Below are positions 1 to 11,419 of a stretch of DNA of 64,000 nt, piece after piece. The translations under genes were made by a program, and so were the position numbers. Origin of the DNA: Tolypeutes matacus (taxonomy: Eukaryota > Chordata > Mammalia > Cingulata > Chlamyphoridae); contig JAKSZT010054583.1 of NCBI GenBank assembly GCA_026826555.1, positions 851,161 through 915,160 on the forward strand, written 5' to 3'. Under the pieces are notes generated by a model. The model saw only the letters and a program-made list of their open reading frames with translations, did not search any database and was not told the DNA's origin. Within the stretch, counting starts at the first letter, position 1. Each line of letters opens with the position of its first letter.

Positions 1-220
1 TAGTGAATTTTCATCTGTCATCAGCAGCAGCTATGACACCCCTCCCTGCTAAACATGCTCTGTCATAAATAATCAATGAGGTACTATTAATATTCATGAG
101 CTGGAATCTGTGTAGTCATGTGCACTGGTGCAGAGACAGGGGGAGTGTTGCCAGGAACTGACTGGAAACTCTGTGTGTGTATCCGTGAGTGCGAGATACT
201 TAGGGAAAGCGAAGAAGAGC

Positions 221-259
221 ATGCTGCTACACACCACCCTGGCTTGTGCTTCCAGCTAG
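221..259 (+). other. Upstream ORF 1 in the presumed 5' UTR
   Basis: ATG at 221-223 opens a 12-codon frame (MLLHTTLACASS) that closes with TAG at 257-259. It lies entirely upstream of the main start at 399 and does not overlap it. If the transcript begins upstream of 221, it could lower initiation at the main start. The frame is visible in the sequence; any regulatory effect is inference. Confidence 0.3.
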
Positions 260-288
260 CAGCGGTTTGTCTGTGATTCTGGACTGAA

Positions 289-309
289 ATGACTGATGAA
301 AAACAGTAG
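289..309 (+). other. Upstream ORF 2 in the presumed 5' UTR
   Basis: ATG at 289-291 has an A at -3 and opens a six-codon frame (MTDEKQ) that closes with TAG at 307-309, ninety bases before the main start. Such a short frame would permit reinitiation at 399. Function is unproven. Confidence 0.3.
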
Positions 310-398
310 TCAAGTCTGGAGGGTGATTCCCTTTCAGTTCACTTGCCTTTCAGTTCTGGGGAAATTAGAAGATTTGCTCTTTCCCTCTGCTTCTTAGA

Positions 399-467
399 AT
401 GGGCTGCAATTTGTGCACTTTTCAGAAAAGAGAGGAACACTACAAACTGCTGTATGAAGTTTCCCAG
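399..467 (+). CDS. PDZRN4: PDZRN4 alternative first coding exon (short isoform N terminus)
   Basis: The exon encodes 23 residues beginning MGCNLCTFQKREEHYK and ending in ...YEVSQ, exactly in phase 0 at a consensus donor (CAG|gtgagt, GT at 468-469). I recognise this as the start of the shorter PDZRN4 (LNX4) isoform; PDZRN3 has a related start (MGCSLCS). The initiator context is strong (A at -3, G at +4), and an in-frame TAG at 366-368 rules out N-terminal extension. PDZRN family proteins are RING/PDZ E3-ligase-like scaffolds. This start would bypass the RING-containing N terminus and join the PDZ-domain exons. Gly2 and Cys3 (with Cys6) form an MGCxxC start like that of Fyn, a plausible myristoylation plus palmitoylation signal. 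The next exon is not in the window. Confidence 0.85.
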
Positions 468-469
468 GT

Positions 470-3400
470 GAGTGCAGGGTGTAATACCAGCAACTCAACA
501 AGCCAGGCTTTGTGTTTTTTGTCTGAGAGATGGTAAATGAAAATTCTGGCTAGCATTTTTTTTTCTTTCAGTTGATTTCAGAATTGAAGGCAGACTTGCT
601 GGTTTGGGGCTTTTTATTTTGGTTTTTGGGTGGCAGTTTTCAGCTTCTTTGCCACTCCCCCTTCCGATGACTTCCTGTGGGATGCTTTTTAACATTTTTT
701 TGTATCTCCTGCCAAGATGTCAGTCAAGTAAGAGGAGTAACACTGAGATCCATGTCTGTAATATTTTGAGACACCTCTTTCATTTTGGAATAGTGTTGAC
801 ATTTGAGCATCAAGTCTATCATTGTCTGCATAAATATTGGGATTTAATAACTCTCTGATCTTGGTTATTCGTGAATAGACAGGAAAAGTTTCCTGCCAAA
901 TCTTATTAGTCAGAGGAATTATTTGAAGAATTAGGAGTTTTTGTTTTGGTTTAAAAGGAAGACCTGATCAATTTGATTATTTGAGGAAAAATATATGATA
1001 TATCCTGGATTTAAAGGGAGATAACGGAATTTTCTTGCCACTTGGATCCTTTTAATCATTTTATGTCTGTTTATCACTAGAAATTAATTTCCAGAGCTTA
1101 TTACAGACTCTGTGTGTGACCTAATAAAGAGTGTATAAATTCAGATATCTCTTTAATGTGTATCTGAAGCCTTTTCAGAATAAAAATAAAAAAATTAATA
1201 TCCACAGCCATCATAGTTTTAGGAGAATTCTATGAATTCATCATTCAATTTGGGCAGGTTTTCCTGGGGATGCATGCTCCAGTCCAAATTTCTTGTGTGG
1301 CAAAATAAAGTTTTTTCCTCCCTTCTGCCAGTTTGCCCCAGATGTGACACGCTGCTACTTTTGTTTTCAGACAATATTGCTGATGAAAGACAATGTTGGA
1401 CATGTTGGTGGTCTATGGGCACAGCAGTAGCTAAGTGCCCACTGCCTCCCCATTCTCTCAGCTCTCTCTCTGACGTGATTCATTTCACAGTGGGCTAATT
1501 ACAAAGTGGATTTGCTACACATGAAACAGCCTCCTCAGTTGCAATGTTAATGCACATTTTCATGGTAATGTGATCAGAGGCTCATTAGCCAGTTTCCAAA
1601 ATGATCCTCTGCATTAATTAAATATAAAAATGACTCCTTTATCACCATAGAGAGGAAAAGGAAGATTAATATTGCTAATTACACCAGGGGCAATACCTTT
1701 TGCTTCATTTTTTAGTACAAACTTGCAAGGGTAGGCTAAAATAATATTCATTTGCTGGATAAGCCCTCATCCGCTTCAACTCATGAAAACAGTCTCTAGG
1801 TGGAACACTTTCCTTTAGTTTGGTTCTTGGAGTTTGAGTTCTACTATTGTTTTTCTTTGGCGGTAGACAATCAGGGGAGTGGATTAGTCAATCTAGTTGT
1901 TTTTTTCCTGAACTGAAATAAAAGTATTATATGAGAAGTGGTAGGTGGTTATGCCTAGGTTAAGCTGTTTATATTCTACTAAGAAATCCAGCAGGATTGC
2001 CACATCCAGAGGAGACCACTGTATTTGATAAGGAGCCTTTGTTGTGGATTTTTAAAAGGCTGGTCTGTGAGTTTTGTCTTTAAGTGCTTCCTAAATCTTG
2101 AGAAAAAAGATTAACCACACTCTTTATTGCCTCTACCTGAACTCATCCATATATTTATTTTAGCTTTCCTACTCCTGAGTAGCGGAACTTATGATCTTTA
2201 ATAAAGGGGGTGAAATACCAAGTATTAGCTTCCATTTAGCTGGCCTTTCTTAGATAAGTTAAAACCCCGGCATAAAGGTCTTCATGTGTTTTCCAAGGGG
2301 AGCCCTCCTACAGTTTGTCCCCAGCTTTGCGCTCTCTTTTATTGAGTTAATGGAACAGACAAGATATCAAAGGAAACCACTGATAGGCACATCTAATACC
2401 ACTAGAGCCCCGTGTGGTGCTGCAAACTAGTTTCTATTTTTATTTGAAGGAGGGGCAGCCAGAGCACACAGGAAAGTGAGCATGTTTCCTAACCAGGTGT
2501 GCAGGAAGGCACATAGCTGTCCCCTAAGAGAGGATGCAAGAGTGCCTTGAGATGGGCAGGCTGAGCATTTCTAGCTGATAGGTTAAAATGAATTAGCCCA
2601 CGCGAACATTAATACCTGCTTGCCCAAATTCTATTACTTAGAGCCTTGTGATTTTCAGATCGCCTGCCTTTTTCTTTCTTGTGTTGTTATTTCTAAAGCT
2701 CTAAGGTAAATTAATGTGTAACAGGGGGTGTGGCGATTTAAGATGAGCTGCGAATACAAAATGCCTGACCAAGAGTAGAATGTTTATTGCTCTACAATAG
2801 AATCTTGATTTTGAAGTTTTTCACCTTTCCTTTCTAGAGTGAGCTCTCTGAAAATATGGGCCAGGTAGAATACAGTTTCAGGTTTATAACTGCAGCAAAC
2901 AAAAGCAAATGTGCTCACCGAAGGGACTAGTTTAACAATAGGAATAATGCATTTAGGTGTGAAATGAGGTCAAGTTGACTTATGATTTTTTTTCTCTCCT
3001 GTAGGGGAGCTAAGACTTTCAGTTGGCAGGAGAAATGAAATGTCACCTCATGAAACTATTTCCAGATAGAGGCGGGCCATAGGGTTTGGGAGATGTGATA
3101 GTCTCCATACCAAGTAGTTTTCTTCATGCATCTTTATGTTTCTATTAACTTTTTAATGTGCTAGGATACAATTATCTGTGGTGATATATTTTATTCACAG
3201 TAGGTTATCTGCTAAGCTCTTAAGAATTAACAAATGGGTAATTTGAACAATGCCCTTCTATTGACACTTAGTGAATTGCCTGCTTTGTATTAATCTGATT
3301 AAATAGCCACTTGGACAAAGAGTATAGCAGTGGGTCACAACAGCTTGTTTGGCATTTCTGGCCTATTAACGGATGTATTTCTGAGTGAGATTGTATGGCG

Positions 3401-3885
3401 ATACCTAAACGTGTTGACTTCTTTGCTTGATTTCTCACACATAAATCAAATGTAACTTCTTGATTGAGTTAATGATGGAAATTTTCAATTGGCATTCAAT
3501 GATTTTTGATTCATGTGTTGAAAATTTAGAGTCAAATATTAAAAAGTTCATTGCTGTTAACACAAAGCAGTGTACAGGAGTTCATTAAAATTCCATAATG
3601 TGATACGCAAGATTCATTTTTTGCCAAATTAGAGAAAATGGTCTTCAATCTCAGGAATACCAGAACTAGAATGACTGCTAGTTCCCAGGCAATGTCACTG
3701 CTGAGACTTCTCTTCTCTTCTTGGTGGACACTGTTGCCCAACACAGAATTTCTTTATTAATTTTAGTGATTTGACACAGCTGTAAGGTCTCCCCACAACC
3801 TGCAGCTCTGAATTAATAGCATAAACTGAAACAGATCCTGCGTTGAAAATAGCAACAAACAAAGACAACAACAGTAGTAACAACT
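470..3885. other. Unique intronic DNA, no recognised repeat; enhancer-like stretches
   Basis: No transposable element was recognised here. Two sub-stretches (about 1490-1720 and 2330-2960) have a balanced composition with repeated homeodomain-like cores (TAATTA, ATTAATTAA, GCTAATTAC) of the kind common in conserved noncoding elements beside developmental genes. Conservation cannot be measured from one sequence, so this is only a suspicion. Confidence 0.3.
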
Positions 3886-3887
3886 AT

Positions 3888-4012
3888 TGACAGCAGCTAA
3901 CATTAAGCACTTACTGTATTCTGGGCACTGTGCTAAGCACTTCTTTTCTAAGCTTCATCCTGCTTAATCCTCACAGAAACCCATTGAGGAGTTATGGGAT
4001 CCCTTCCCATAA
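3888..4012 (-). repeat. MIR SINE fragment
   Basis: The sequence reads as the reverse complement of the MIR 3' half: a 'gcacttact' tail motif near 3907, 'gggcactgtgctaagcac' near 3922, and 'aatcctcacagaaaccc' near 3965. MIR is an ancient tRNA-derived mammalian SINE mobilised by L2. Confidence 0.75.
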
Positions 4013-4479
4013 TTTTTAAATATGTTAAAGTCTCTTTTCGGCAATGAGTTTCTTGCATCTTGTATAATCTCCCTTCTCTAGTCACTGTCCTATTGCCCTG
4101 AAAATTTATTTTGTCTCACACAATCTAAGCCCATTTATCATCTCTTAACCTACTCACCCCGAACATCAGCCTTTTCCCGCCTTCCTCAGCACTAGTAAAA
4201 TACCAACAAAATTCAAAATCATTGACTCAAAATGGGCACTGCTGCCTTCTTTATTTACACAGTGACATTCCTGGTTATTTTACTTCTGCACATTCCCTGA
4301 CATTAACTCCTTTCTTCCCATAATCACATTAACTCTCTCTGATATGGTGGTAAGAACTTACTAAGAGATTCCCCTCTTTGAATTTGTCAGTGTGCCAGTC
4401 CACCCTGACTGCTACTGCTGGAATAATACACTTAGAAAGTACTCAGGGCTCCCAGTTATGATAAAATGAAGTAAACATT

Positions 4480-4965
4480 CCTTATTCTAGAATCCAAGGC
4501 CCTCCTCAAGTGCCCTAAGGTGGCTTTCTGGCTTTCTCTCTTATTGTTCCTCCCATAATATAATCGAAGATCTCCCCAAACCAGTCTTTTTGTTTTCTTT
4601 AAGCCAGTCTCCCAACTTGGACTCTTGTAATTTAATTCCTTTCCTTCAGCCTCTTTGGTGTGCCTTCTACATCCACCTCCACCACTTTCTATTTTCTTCC
4701 ATCTCTAGCTATATGTATCCTATCCAGTTGACTCAAATGCTTTCCTGGGCACAGAGCTTTCCTCAATTATTGATAAGAAAAATTAATTTCTTTCACCTTT
4801 GGGCTCTGGTAGCATTTTGCTTGCACTTTTTAGAGCTCCTTTTTCATGTTCATCTGTCTGGCATTATAGTCAATTGTGTGTGACTGAATTGTAAGCTCCT
4901 TGAAGGCAGGGCCAGAGGCTTGATCATCCTTTATCCCCTACCTCCACCAGCAGACCCTTGCTGGA
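4480..4965 (+). repeat. L2 LINE 3' region
   Basis: Diverged L2 in forward orientation. It includes 'ggccctcctcaagtgccc' near 4498 and the 3'-end hallmark 'tgtaagctccttgaaggc' at about 4890. Similar short L2-like wording ('gatcatatcactgccttc') recurs near 5037 and may be a second fragment. No reading frame survives. Confidence 0.6.
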
Positions 4966-5534
4966 GCCTACTCACCATGGCTTGCAGCCCACAGCCTCTT
5001 TAGAGTTAAACTGCCCCATCTGTGGCTCTGATGAAGGATCATATCACTGCCTTCCTCTCTACCTTATACTTAACATCTTATTAAATCAGAGACAGGAACT
5101 TGGTATATAAATTTGTAGGTTCAATTTGATTTTTTCAGAATCAAAAATTTATATCGGGAAATAGGGCATTAGTAATGGAATTAGGATGCAAAGGAATGCA
5201 GACAGAGAGGAGGCTTTAAGTAGAATGGGAAGCTTGGGGGTTTGTGGTCCACCAGATTTATGAGGCTAGACCTACCAAGAGAATCAGAGACATCTGAGGT
5301 AAAAGGCTCATGGGTCATGAGTAAAAGAGGCATTAAGCATAAAGAATGAGTAGCGAGTGCTCAGAGTGGCCTCATTTCCCCAGTTCTAGTACTATAAATC
5401 CCCATTTATTTTAATTTGCCTGAATGTGTGTCCATTCCTTATAGCCAGAAGACCAGATGAGGATATATCACAGCGATGCCTTGCTTCTGTCAACCACCTA
5501 GCAGGTGCCTTAAACTCTAGACATTCAGTTCAAT

Positions 5535-6650
5535 TCAATAAACCTTCAATAAACTCTTAGTGCCCAATATGCACCAAGTCCTGGAAGTTGCCATGGGTGA
5601 TGGGAAGACAAATGTTACAATTCTGGCTTGGTGTTATGGCAGGAGTGAGAGACATAAAAGGAGACTCTTCATATAATGTTGTCAATAAAGTGTTGAATCA
5701 AGGGGCTTAATAAGGCTGGGGCATGGGGACTGAGGGAGGGTCAAGGAGAGGAAATTTTTAAAAAATGGGAGGGTAGAGAAGTCCTTGGTGGGAGGTGGGG
5801 AACAGGCGATTGGGTGTGAGTGTGTTTGACTTAGGGGGATGCAAGCAGTTAGTGCTACTAAAGCCAAAAGTGGGAGACAGACTTGCAGGATGTGGTCTGA
5901 GAGCTGGGCAAGACCAGAACCTCGGGTGACTTCTCTGCCCCTGGTAGGAAAATTAGACTAAACCTATGGGCTTTGATGCTTTTAGGCTGAAGAGTAAAGT
6001 AGTCTGGTTTCATTTTGTTTTGCTTTGTTTTGCTTTGTGTTGGAGAGAGATCCCTCTGGTAACAGGGTAGAGTGTGGATTTGGCTATGGTGTGTATGTGG
6101 GGGCAACTGGGATAGAGTTGAGAGTTGTGTGCTGCAGCAAGCCTACACGTGGGATAATGATGAGGAGGCTGTCACAAAAGCTCAGCTACTGGTAGAAAGA
6201 ATGAAAAAGGAAGGGCAAGACTGAGCCACATTAGGAGATAAATCCAATAGTATTTTAACTTGTGAGACTGGGTAGATGGAGTGAAGTTTGCAGAGAGAGG
6301 AGTTAAGAGAAGGGAAGAGGGTCTGGTGAAGAGAAATGAAGCTATTAGTTTCATTTATGGGTCATCTGAGCAATGTCCCAGTGGGCAGTGGACTAGTGAA
6401 TGTTCCAAACAAAAACATGGCATATATATGTGTGTGTCAAATGAGCTAACCCAGGGAAGGTATAAAAGTGAGGTGAAAAACCAAAAAGTGAGGAGTGGTG
6501 TAAGCCAAAGATGCAATCTTGAAAAACAGGAAGGATAAAGAGAAAAACTGAAATTGTTATTGAGCAGGAAAGAGAAGGAGCAGAAAGTTGTGGGAGGTGA
6601 CAAGAGGGGAGAGTATCAAAGAGAGAGTCCAGTGTGGTCAAACACACTAG
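5535..6650 (-). repeat. L2 LINE, antisense fragment(s)
   Basis: Purine-rich wording typical of reversed L2: 'caccaagtcctggaag' near 5572 (reverse of the L2 3' end), followed by 'gaggaggctgtcacaaa' near 6162, the reverse of the part that normally reads as the 'cagcctccta' segment. Boundaries are vague. Open frames here on both strands arise because reversed L2 is rich in G and A; they are not genes. Confidence 0.5.
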
Positions 6651-6689
6651 AGCATTGAAGATAAGAACTGCAGTGTCTTCTGTGTTTCA

Positions 6690-7085
6690 AATTATGTGAT
6701 GTGCTACCAGATCCTTTCCATGAAAGACTGGTTGCCACAGCTGCTAGGAATGCTGTTAGCAGACAGCCTTCAACTATCAGCCCTGCCTTATCTACAGAGA
6801 GCCACCTTACCCGAGGTGACCCTCCCCAGGAGGCCCTCATCCAATGGCAGATTGAGGTGGGTATATGGGGGCCTGACCATCTCAGCCCAACTTGGGAAAC
6901 ACGGAAGGGCCACTCTAGCTCTTGAGCTCCCTGGACCTGTCCTTGGGCCTGTGTCAACAGTTGAGTTTCTCCTTCTGCCCCGTCCTGCTTCCTACCTCTC
7001 CCTTCCATAGATGTTCATGCCGAGAACACTCCTTACCCTAAACTTTATCTCACAATCTGCTTCCTGGAGAACCCCACCTGGACAG
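6690..7085 (+). mobile_element. LTR remnant of an endogenous retrovirus-like element (ERVL type)
   Basis: A GC-richer island with LTR-like wording: 'cccgaggtgaccctcccc' near 6810, 'ggaaacacggaagggcc' near 6895, and a 3' part ending 'ctgcttcctggagaacccca' at 7058-7077, close to the ends of ERVL-class LTRs such as LTR16/LTR33. No internal viral genes lie next to it, so it is probably a solo LTR. Open frames across it (about 6616-7010) are shadows. Confidence 0.5.
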
Positions 7086-7089
7086 AGGT

Positions 7090-9085
7090 CAAGGGTTACC
7101 ACTACAGAGCATTTCAGTAAACAAATGTGGACAAAATCCAGAAAGTGATGGATTTAAAGAGGAGGTTGACTGTATTTTCAAGAAGTTACTCTGAGATATG
7201 ACAGATTATTAAAAATGGAGTCACTGCTGACATTGGTGGTATAGCTTTTCTCAGTTTCCTTTCTCTTTTTGGAATGCAAAATCACTTAAAACTGAGGATG
7301 TTAAAGAGGAAAGCATCATTACTTTTATTTTTAAAGAGAAGATAACTTCATTTCACATCTCATGCCATGATGTTCAAATAGTGATGATGATACCGTGATT
7401 TATCAGTAAAATTTGTACATTTGGTTGGAATCTCCTTTATCCAAGACTTTTGAAGAAAAACTCAAATATAATTTTTTGATATACAAAAGACATTATGTAG
7501 ATATAAGTATTTTTAAAATTATTATAGTTAATTTAGGTAAGTTTAATATCTGAAGTGCCTTTCACTTTTAGAAGGATCAGATTATCACGTATTTCATTAG
7601 ATTTTATACATCTAAATTGCTTTATATTTTCACCAATTATTTAATTGATCTAGACATGGAAGAAGACCTGCCATCTCTAATCACATATCTGTCTATTTAT
7701 ATGAAATACTGTAGCAAAACATTTCTACTCGTTCCACATTGTACACAAGGGAGAGGTGTTGCTAAAACTTAGCTAATGGATATGTTGGTTCCAGAATTTG
7801 CTGATTAAGTAGGATAATTTGATTAGAAAATTCTTAATTTCAATTTTTGTTGAAGATATTTCTAAAATGCATCATCTGATTTATATAATGACTTAACATA
7901 TGCACATTTGCTATTCATTTCCAGTCATGTTGGATAGTAACAAATGAGCTGCATATGGTTAGCACACAGTGGTTTCTTAACTTCTCCAGAGGAACTCTTT
8001 CTGCAGATGAATTCATAGTGAAAATCCTACCACAACAGTCAACTGCTGTCCAGCACATTCATTTTATATAAGATTTTCATATATTGAATTTTCACAAGTC
8101 ACCGAATGGTATTTGATCAATCTTATTAAATTATTAAGAAAGGTACAAGATTCACTCTGTACTCAAGGAGAGGCCCCTGGATTGCGGTTTTATGAAGGAT
8201 ATATTGATCCTGGCCCTTGAGACATTTATGATTCATGGAGGAAAGTTGATCAGGTTTCCTAGAATAGAGTCTGCCTCAATCATTTAGTCTTTCACAGACT
8301 GTTTTTTTTCCTAACTGTTATCCAGATAATATCCATATAAACCTACTCTGTTAGGTGTTATTCTTAAGAAATGTCTCCTTCCTGTGACGTATGAGGGTTT
8401 ACTATGTACAGTGGGTGGTAATTTTGTCTTCAGATTTCCAAATCCTAGATAATTCAAGTGCAGCTCCGTTTTTCATGTCTAAGTGCAATTTTGCCAAAGT
8501 CACCAATATAACCTGTCCCTTCTCCATTTGCCTTCCAGGTGTATCCATTTCTTTATTTCTTAATTCTATCAACCTCAATGTGAAATAACAGCTTTTAAAA
8601 GGTTATTATGAAGAGTTCATTGTTTCCTTCAACAAAAAGCTTAAAGGTAGCAGCTCAAATTCTCCTGTGTTTGGACATCTAACATCTAATTGCTAATTTG
8701 TACCATTCTGTAACAAGCTGTAAATCTTGCTTTATGTTTGTTTGGGTCCTTGTGAAGCTTTCTTTCCCACCCCCCTTCTGCTTTATATAGCTTTTCAGAA
8801 ATTTGCTCTCATCTCAGTGGAAATTAGATTTTTCTGAACTAATCTTTCACTCCCAAGCCACTTAAGGGTCTGCTTCGGGTATCCTTATTTTTTTAAAAAA
8901 ATGACCCTTTCAAGGATATGTGAACAAAGAGAATTTCTAAAATACTTAGTAGGGTCTAGAAAATAATAAATCCGTAGATCAAAGACCACTGTTATGATCA
9001 GTGATAGCAACGTTTTTCTGTAATTGAAGCATGGTAAAATTCAGATGTTAATGTTTTCAAAAGTAAGGAAAGTTGGAGAAGTAGT
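7090..9085. other. Unique AT-rich intronic DNA
   Basis: No gene, RNA or confident repeat was seen. Composition is AT-rich, with short T and A runs only. Confidence 0.4.
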
Positions 9086-9089
9086 ATTT

Positions 9090-9640
9090 CACCTTGAATT
9101 ACCTCAGACAATTACTCTGTACCTACTCTGTGGTAAACACTCTGCTAGATACTAACAGAGGACACAAAAGAAGCACAAGCTATGAAACCAATCTTCAGGG
9201 AGTCTCTTTATCATTAAGTAATTAGAAGACAAATGCAGAAATTGCAGAGAAAGGACAGTTCTCTTTGGGCAGGAATAGCCTAAGAGACTTCATGGAATAG
9301 CTTAGGTGTTTATTATTTGGAACAGCTTAGATTAGGAGAGAGCATCCATTTGTTAATTCAACGTAATTAGTGCATACACATTCAGTTGAAGGGAGTGGGC
9401 TTGGTGCCCAGGATGGATTGAAAAAGCAAAGACATAGAAATATGACTGATAGGACGTATCTGGGGGAATATGAGAAAAACAGCCTGACCAAAGCAGGAGA
9501 TAGGATGAGGATATTTGAGAGTCTTGATAGACATGCAAAAATGAAAGAGCTTGTCGCCATTGTCAGCACAGGCCACTGTACACCCTGAGAATGCAATTGA
9601 CTCGAGGCTAAAGCCAAGGTAAAATCATAAAATATGTGCA
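9090..9640 (-). repeat. L2 LINE, antisense fragment
   Basis: Begins with the reversed L2 3' end ('taccta..ctgtgg..acactctgctag' near 9121-9148, then 'gaggacacaaaag') and continues with the purine-rich reversed body ('tggattgaaaaagcaaag' near 9413). Heavily diverged and interrupted. Confidence 0.5.
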
Positions 9641-9929
9641 AATATTGTTTCCTTGGCTCTTTATTTAAGAGATCACAGCCATGCTAAACTGACCAGCAAT
9701 GAAGAGATTTTGCCATGCAATCCAGTTAATTTTAAGTGTGTTCTGCATTTCCTTAGCAAATCATATTTATAATGTTTGAAGTTAGGTTCACCTATGGAAT
9801 TGTGAGCCTCCATGTTAAGACAACAGGGAAGATAGTGAAAATGTTTTGCCAAGTTAGCACGTGGGGTATTTATGTTTGGTGAGTAAATACTAAATTCAAG
9901 ACACAATGTAGTACGTGGGAGATGCACTG

Positions 9930-10100
9930 TGCATAGAGGAAAGAACAGAGGCTTTGGAATCGAGCAATGAGACCACCATTTCCTCTCTGACTGTGAGCTA
10001 ATCACTCAACCTCAATGAGCTTTTATTTAATTGCTTAATGTCACCTTTGAAGTGTTTCATTGAGGATTAAATGAGATCATATATTGAAAAGGCATAACAC
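9930..10100 (+). repeat. MIR SINE
   Basis: Forward MIR: 'agaggctttggaatcgagc' (near 9948), the 'gactgtgagctaatcactcaacctca' block corresponding to the MIR core, and 'gaggattaaatgagatcat' near 10062. Confidence 0.75.
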
Positions 10101-10117
10101 ATCCATCATACCATAAA

Positions 10118-10295
10118 TGGCAATATTTTGTAGTTATGATATCATTTAAGTCTAACAATGACTCTGTGAGATAAGTAATGTGGTCTTGTTTTCCAAATGA
10201 AAAAAAAAAAAAAAAGCAGAGGCTTAATGTAATCAAGTGGAACACCTAGAATTTGAACCAGCTCTGCCTGATGCCAAAGCCCATGTCCATTGTAT
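10118..10295 (-). repeat. MIR SINE in the opposite orientation, with an internal A tract
   Basis: Reverse MIR: 'aatgactctgtgagataag' near 10157, a block equivalent to the 'gatgaggaaactgaggc' segment in which a run of A (10200-10216) has expanded, then 'agaatttgaaccagctctg' near 10249. It follows the forward MIR almost directly, so the two form a loose inverted pair. Confidence 0.7.
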
Positions 10296-10759
10296 GTTAA
10301 TGCCAGATGTCCACTCCCTTTGACTACTCCATACTTTTCCACTGAAGTGATCCATCAATACTGAGCACATGAGTAAGCACTCAAAATAAGTGATAATGGA
10401 AGAAAAAATGGAAGGGGGCGGGAAGGGAAGAAGGAAAAAAGGGAAATAATAGAGAATGCTCTCTCAAATTCTCCTTGGAAGGGTCTATAGAAAATGCCCT
10501 TTTCTGCATTAAGGTTCTCTCCATGACATCTTTCCCTATTTATTTTAACAGCCTAAATCAAATTGGTTAACTTATGAGACCCCATCAATATGGAAAAGTG
10601 ACTTGGCACTCCTTGCTTTTGAGGTCTTGAAAGGTTTTTGCCACTTTTCCATAAATCCATGACAAGCATTAAAGAGCCTTTCCTCTCCACTATCTTTCCT
10701 CATTCTTTCCTAACAGCTTAAAGTTTAAGTAAACTAAATTATAATCTATTTGATATATA

Positions 10760-11395
10760 TTTTGTCATAACTTACAAAATTGAGCGGTACAGAGTGTAAC
10801 TATAATATAAACTGTAGTCCGTGGTTAGTAGCAATACTTCAATATGTGTTCATCAATTGTACCAAATGTACTGCACTAATGAAGGATGTTGTTGAAGTGG
10901 GAAAGTGTGGGAGGGGGAGGGAGTGGGGAATATGGGAATCCTTTTTTTTTTTTTTTTCAAGATTTATTTTATTTATTCCCTCTCCCCCTGCTGCTTGCTC
11001 TTGCTCTCTGCTCTCTGTGTCCATTCACTATGCATTCTTCTGTGTCTGCTTGTCTTCTCTTCTTGTCTTCTCTTTAGGAGGCACCGGGAACGGATCCCGG
11101 GATCTTCTGATGTGGGAGAGAGGCACTCCATCGATTGAGTCACCCCGGCTCCCTGGTTTGTTGTGTCTCTCACTGTTTCTCTTCGTGTCTCTTTTTTGTT
11201 GCATCATCTTGTTGCACCATCTCTCTACGTGGGCCAGCTCACTTTCACCAGGAAGCCCCGGAAAACGAACCCGGGACCCTCCATATGATAGATGGGAGCC
11301 CAATTGCTTGAGCCACATCTGCTTCCCAGAATCTCTTATTTTTTTTATCTAACATTTATGTAATCTAAAGCTTCTTTAAAATAAAAAAAAATTAA
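10760..11395 (+). mobile_element. L1 3' end, split by a DAS SINE
   Basis: The left part (10760-10941) carries typical L1 3' UTR wording ('gtagtccgtggttagtag', 'catcaattgtaccaaatgtactgcactaatg', ending 'aatatgggaatcc'). The right part (11328-11395) continues with 'tctcttattttttttatc...' and ends at an A-rich tail near 11382-11391. Only the terminal few hundred bases are present, so it is 5'-truncated. The SINE at 10942-11327 lies inside it in antisense. Confidence 0.6.
10942..11327 (-). mobile_element. DAS-type tRNA-derived SINE, dimeric, antisense
   Basis: On the minus strand it starts gggaagcagatgtggctcaa (end at 11327) and ends in poly(A), seen here as T's at 10942-10957. Two tRNA-like units are visible (about 11252-11327 and 11076-11152), each with a B-box such as 'cccgggttcg' in antisense, followed by a tail rich in 'gcacacagagag'-type wording. 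This is the armadillo-lineage family attributed to tRNA-Ala. Flanks 'gggaatcc' and 'cagaatct' may be a decayed target-site duplication. Confidence 0.85.
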
Positions 11396-11419
11396 TTTGA
11401 AAATTATAATCTACTTGAA

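Larger units (their letters stand above)
1..398 (+). promoter_or_regulatory. PDZRN4: Alternative promoter region and 5' UTR of PDZRN4 short isoform
   Basis: This stretch lies directly upstream of the recognised first coding exon. It is not a CpG island: CpG is rare, as expected for a tissue-restricted alternative promoter. An AT-rich, TATA-like segment (cataaataatc) lies at about 64-74, and a homeodomain-type ATTAATATT lies near 87-95. The transcription start cannot be fixed from sequence; a start near 95-130 would give a 5' UTR of about 270-300 nt carrying two upstream ORFs (221-259 and 289-309). The promoter role is inferred from position. Confidence 0.5.

Noticed and set aside
6616..7010. 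Overlapping 130- and 104-codon frames
   Set aside because: Both fall in an LTR-like remnant with low stop density.
10780..11352. 190-codon + strand open frame, the longest in the window
   Set aside because: It runs through an L1 3' end and an antisense DAS SINE; the peptide is translated SINE and poly(T) (Phe run).
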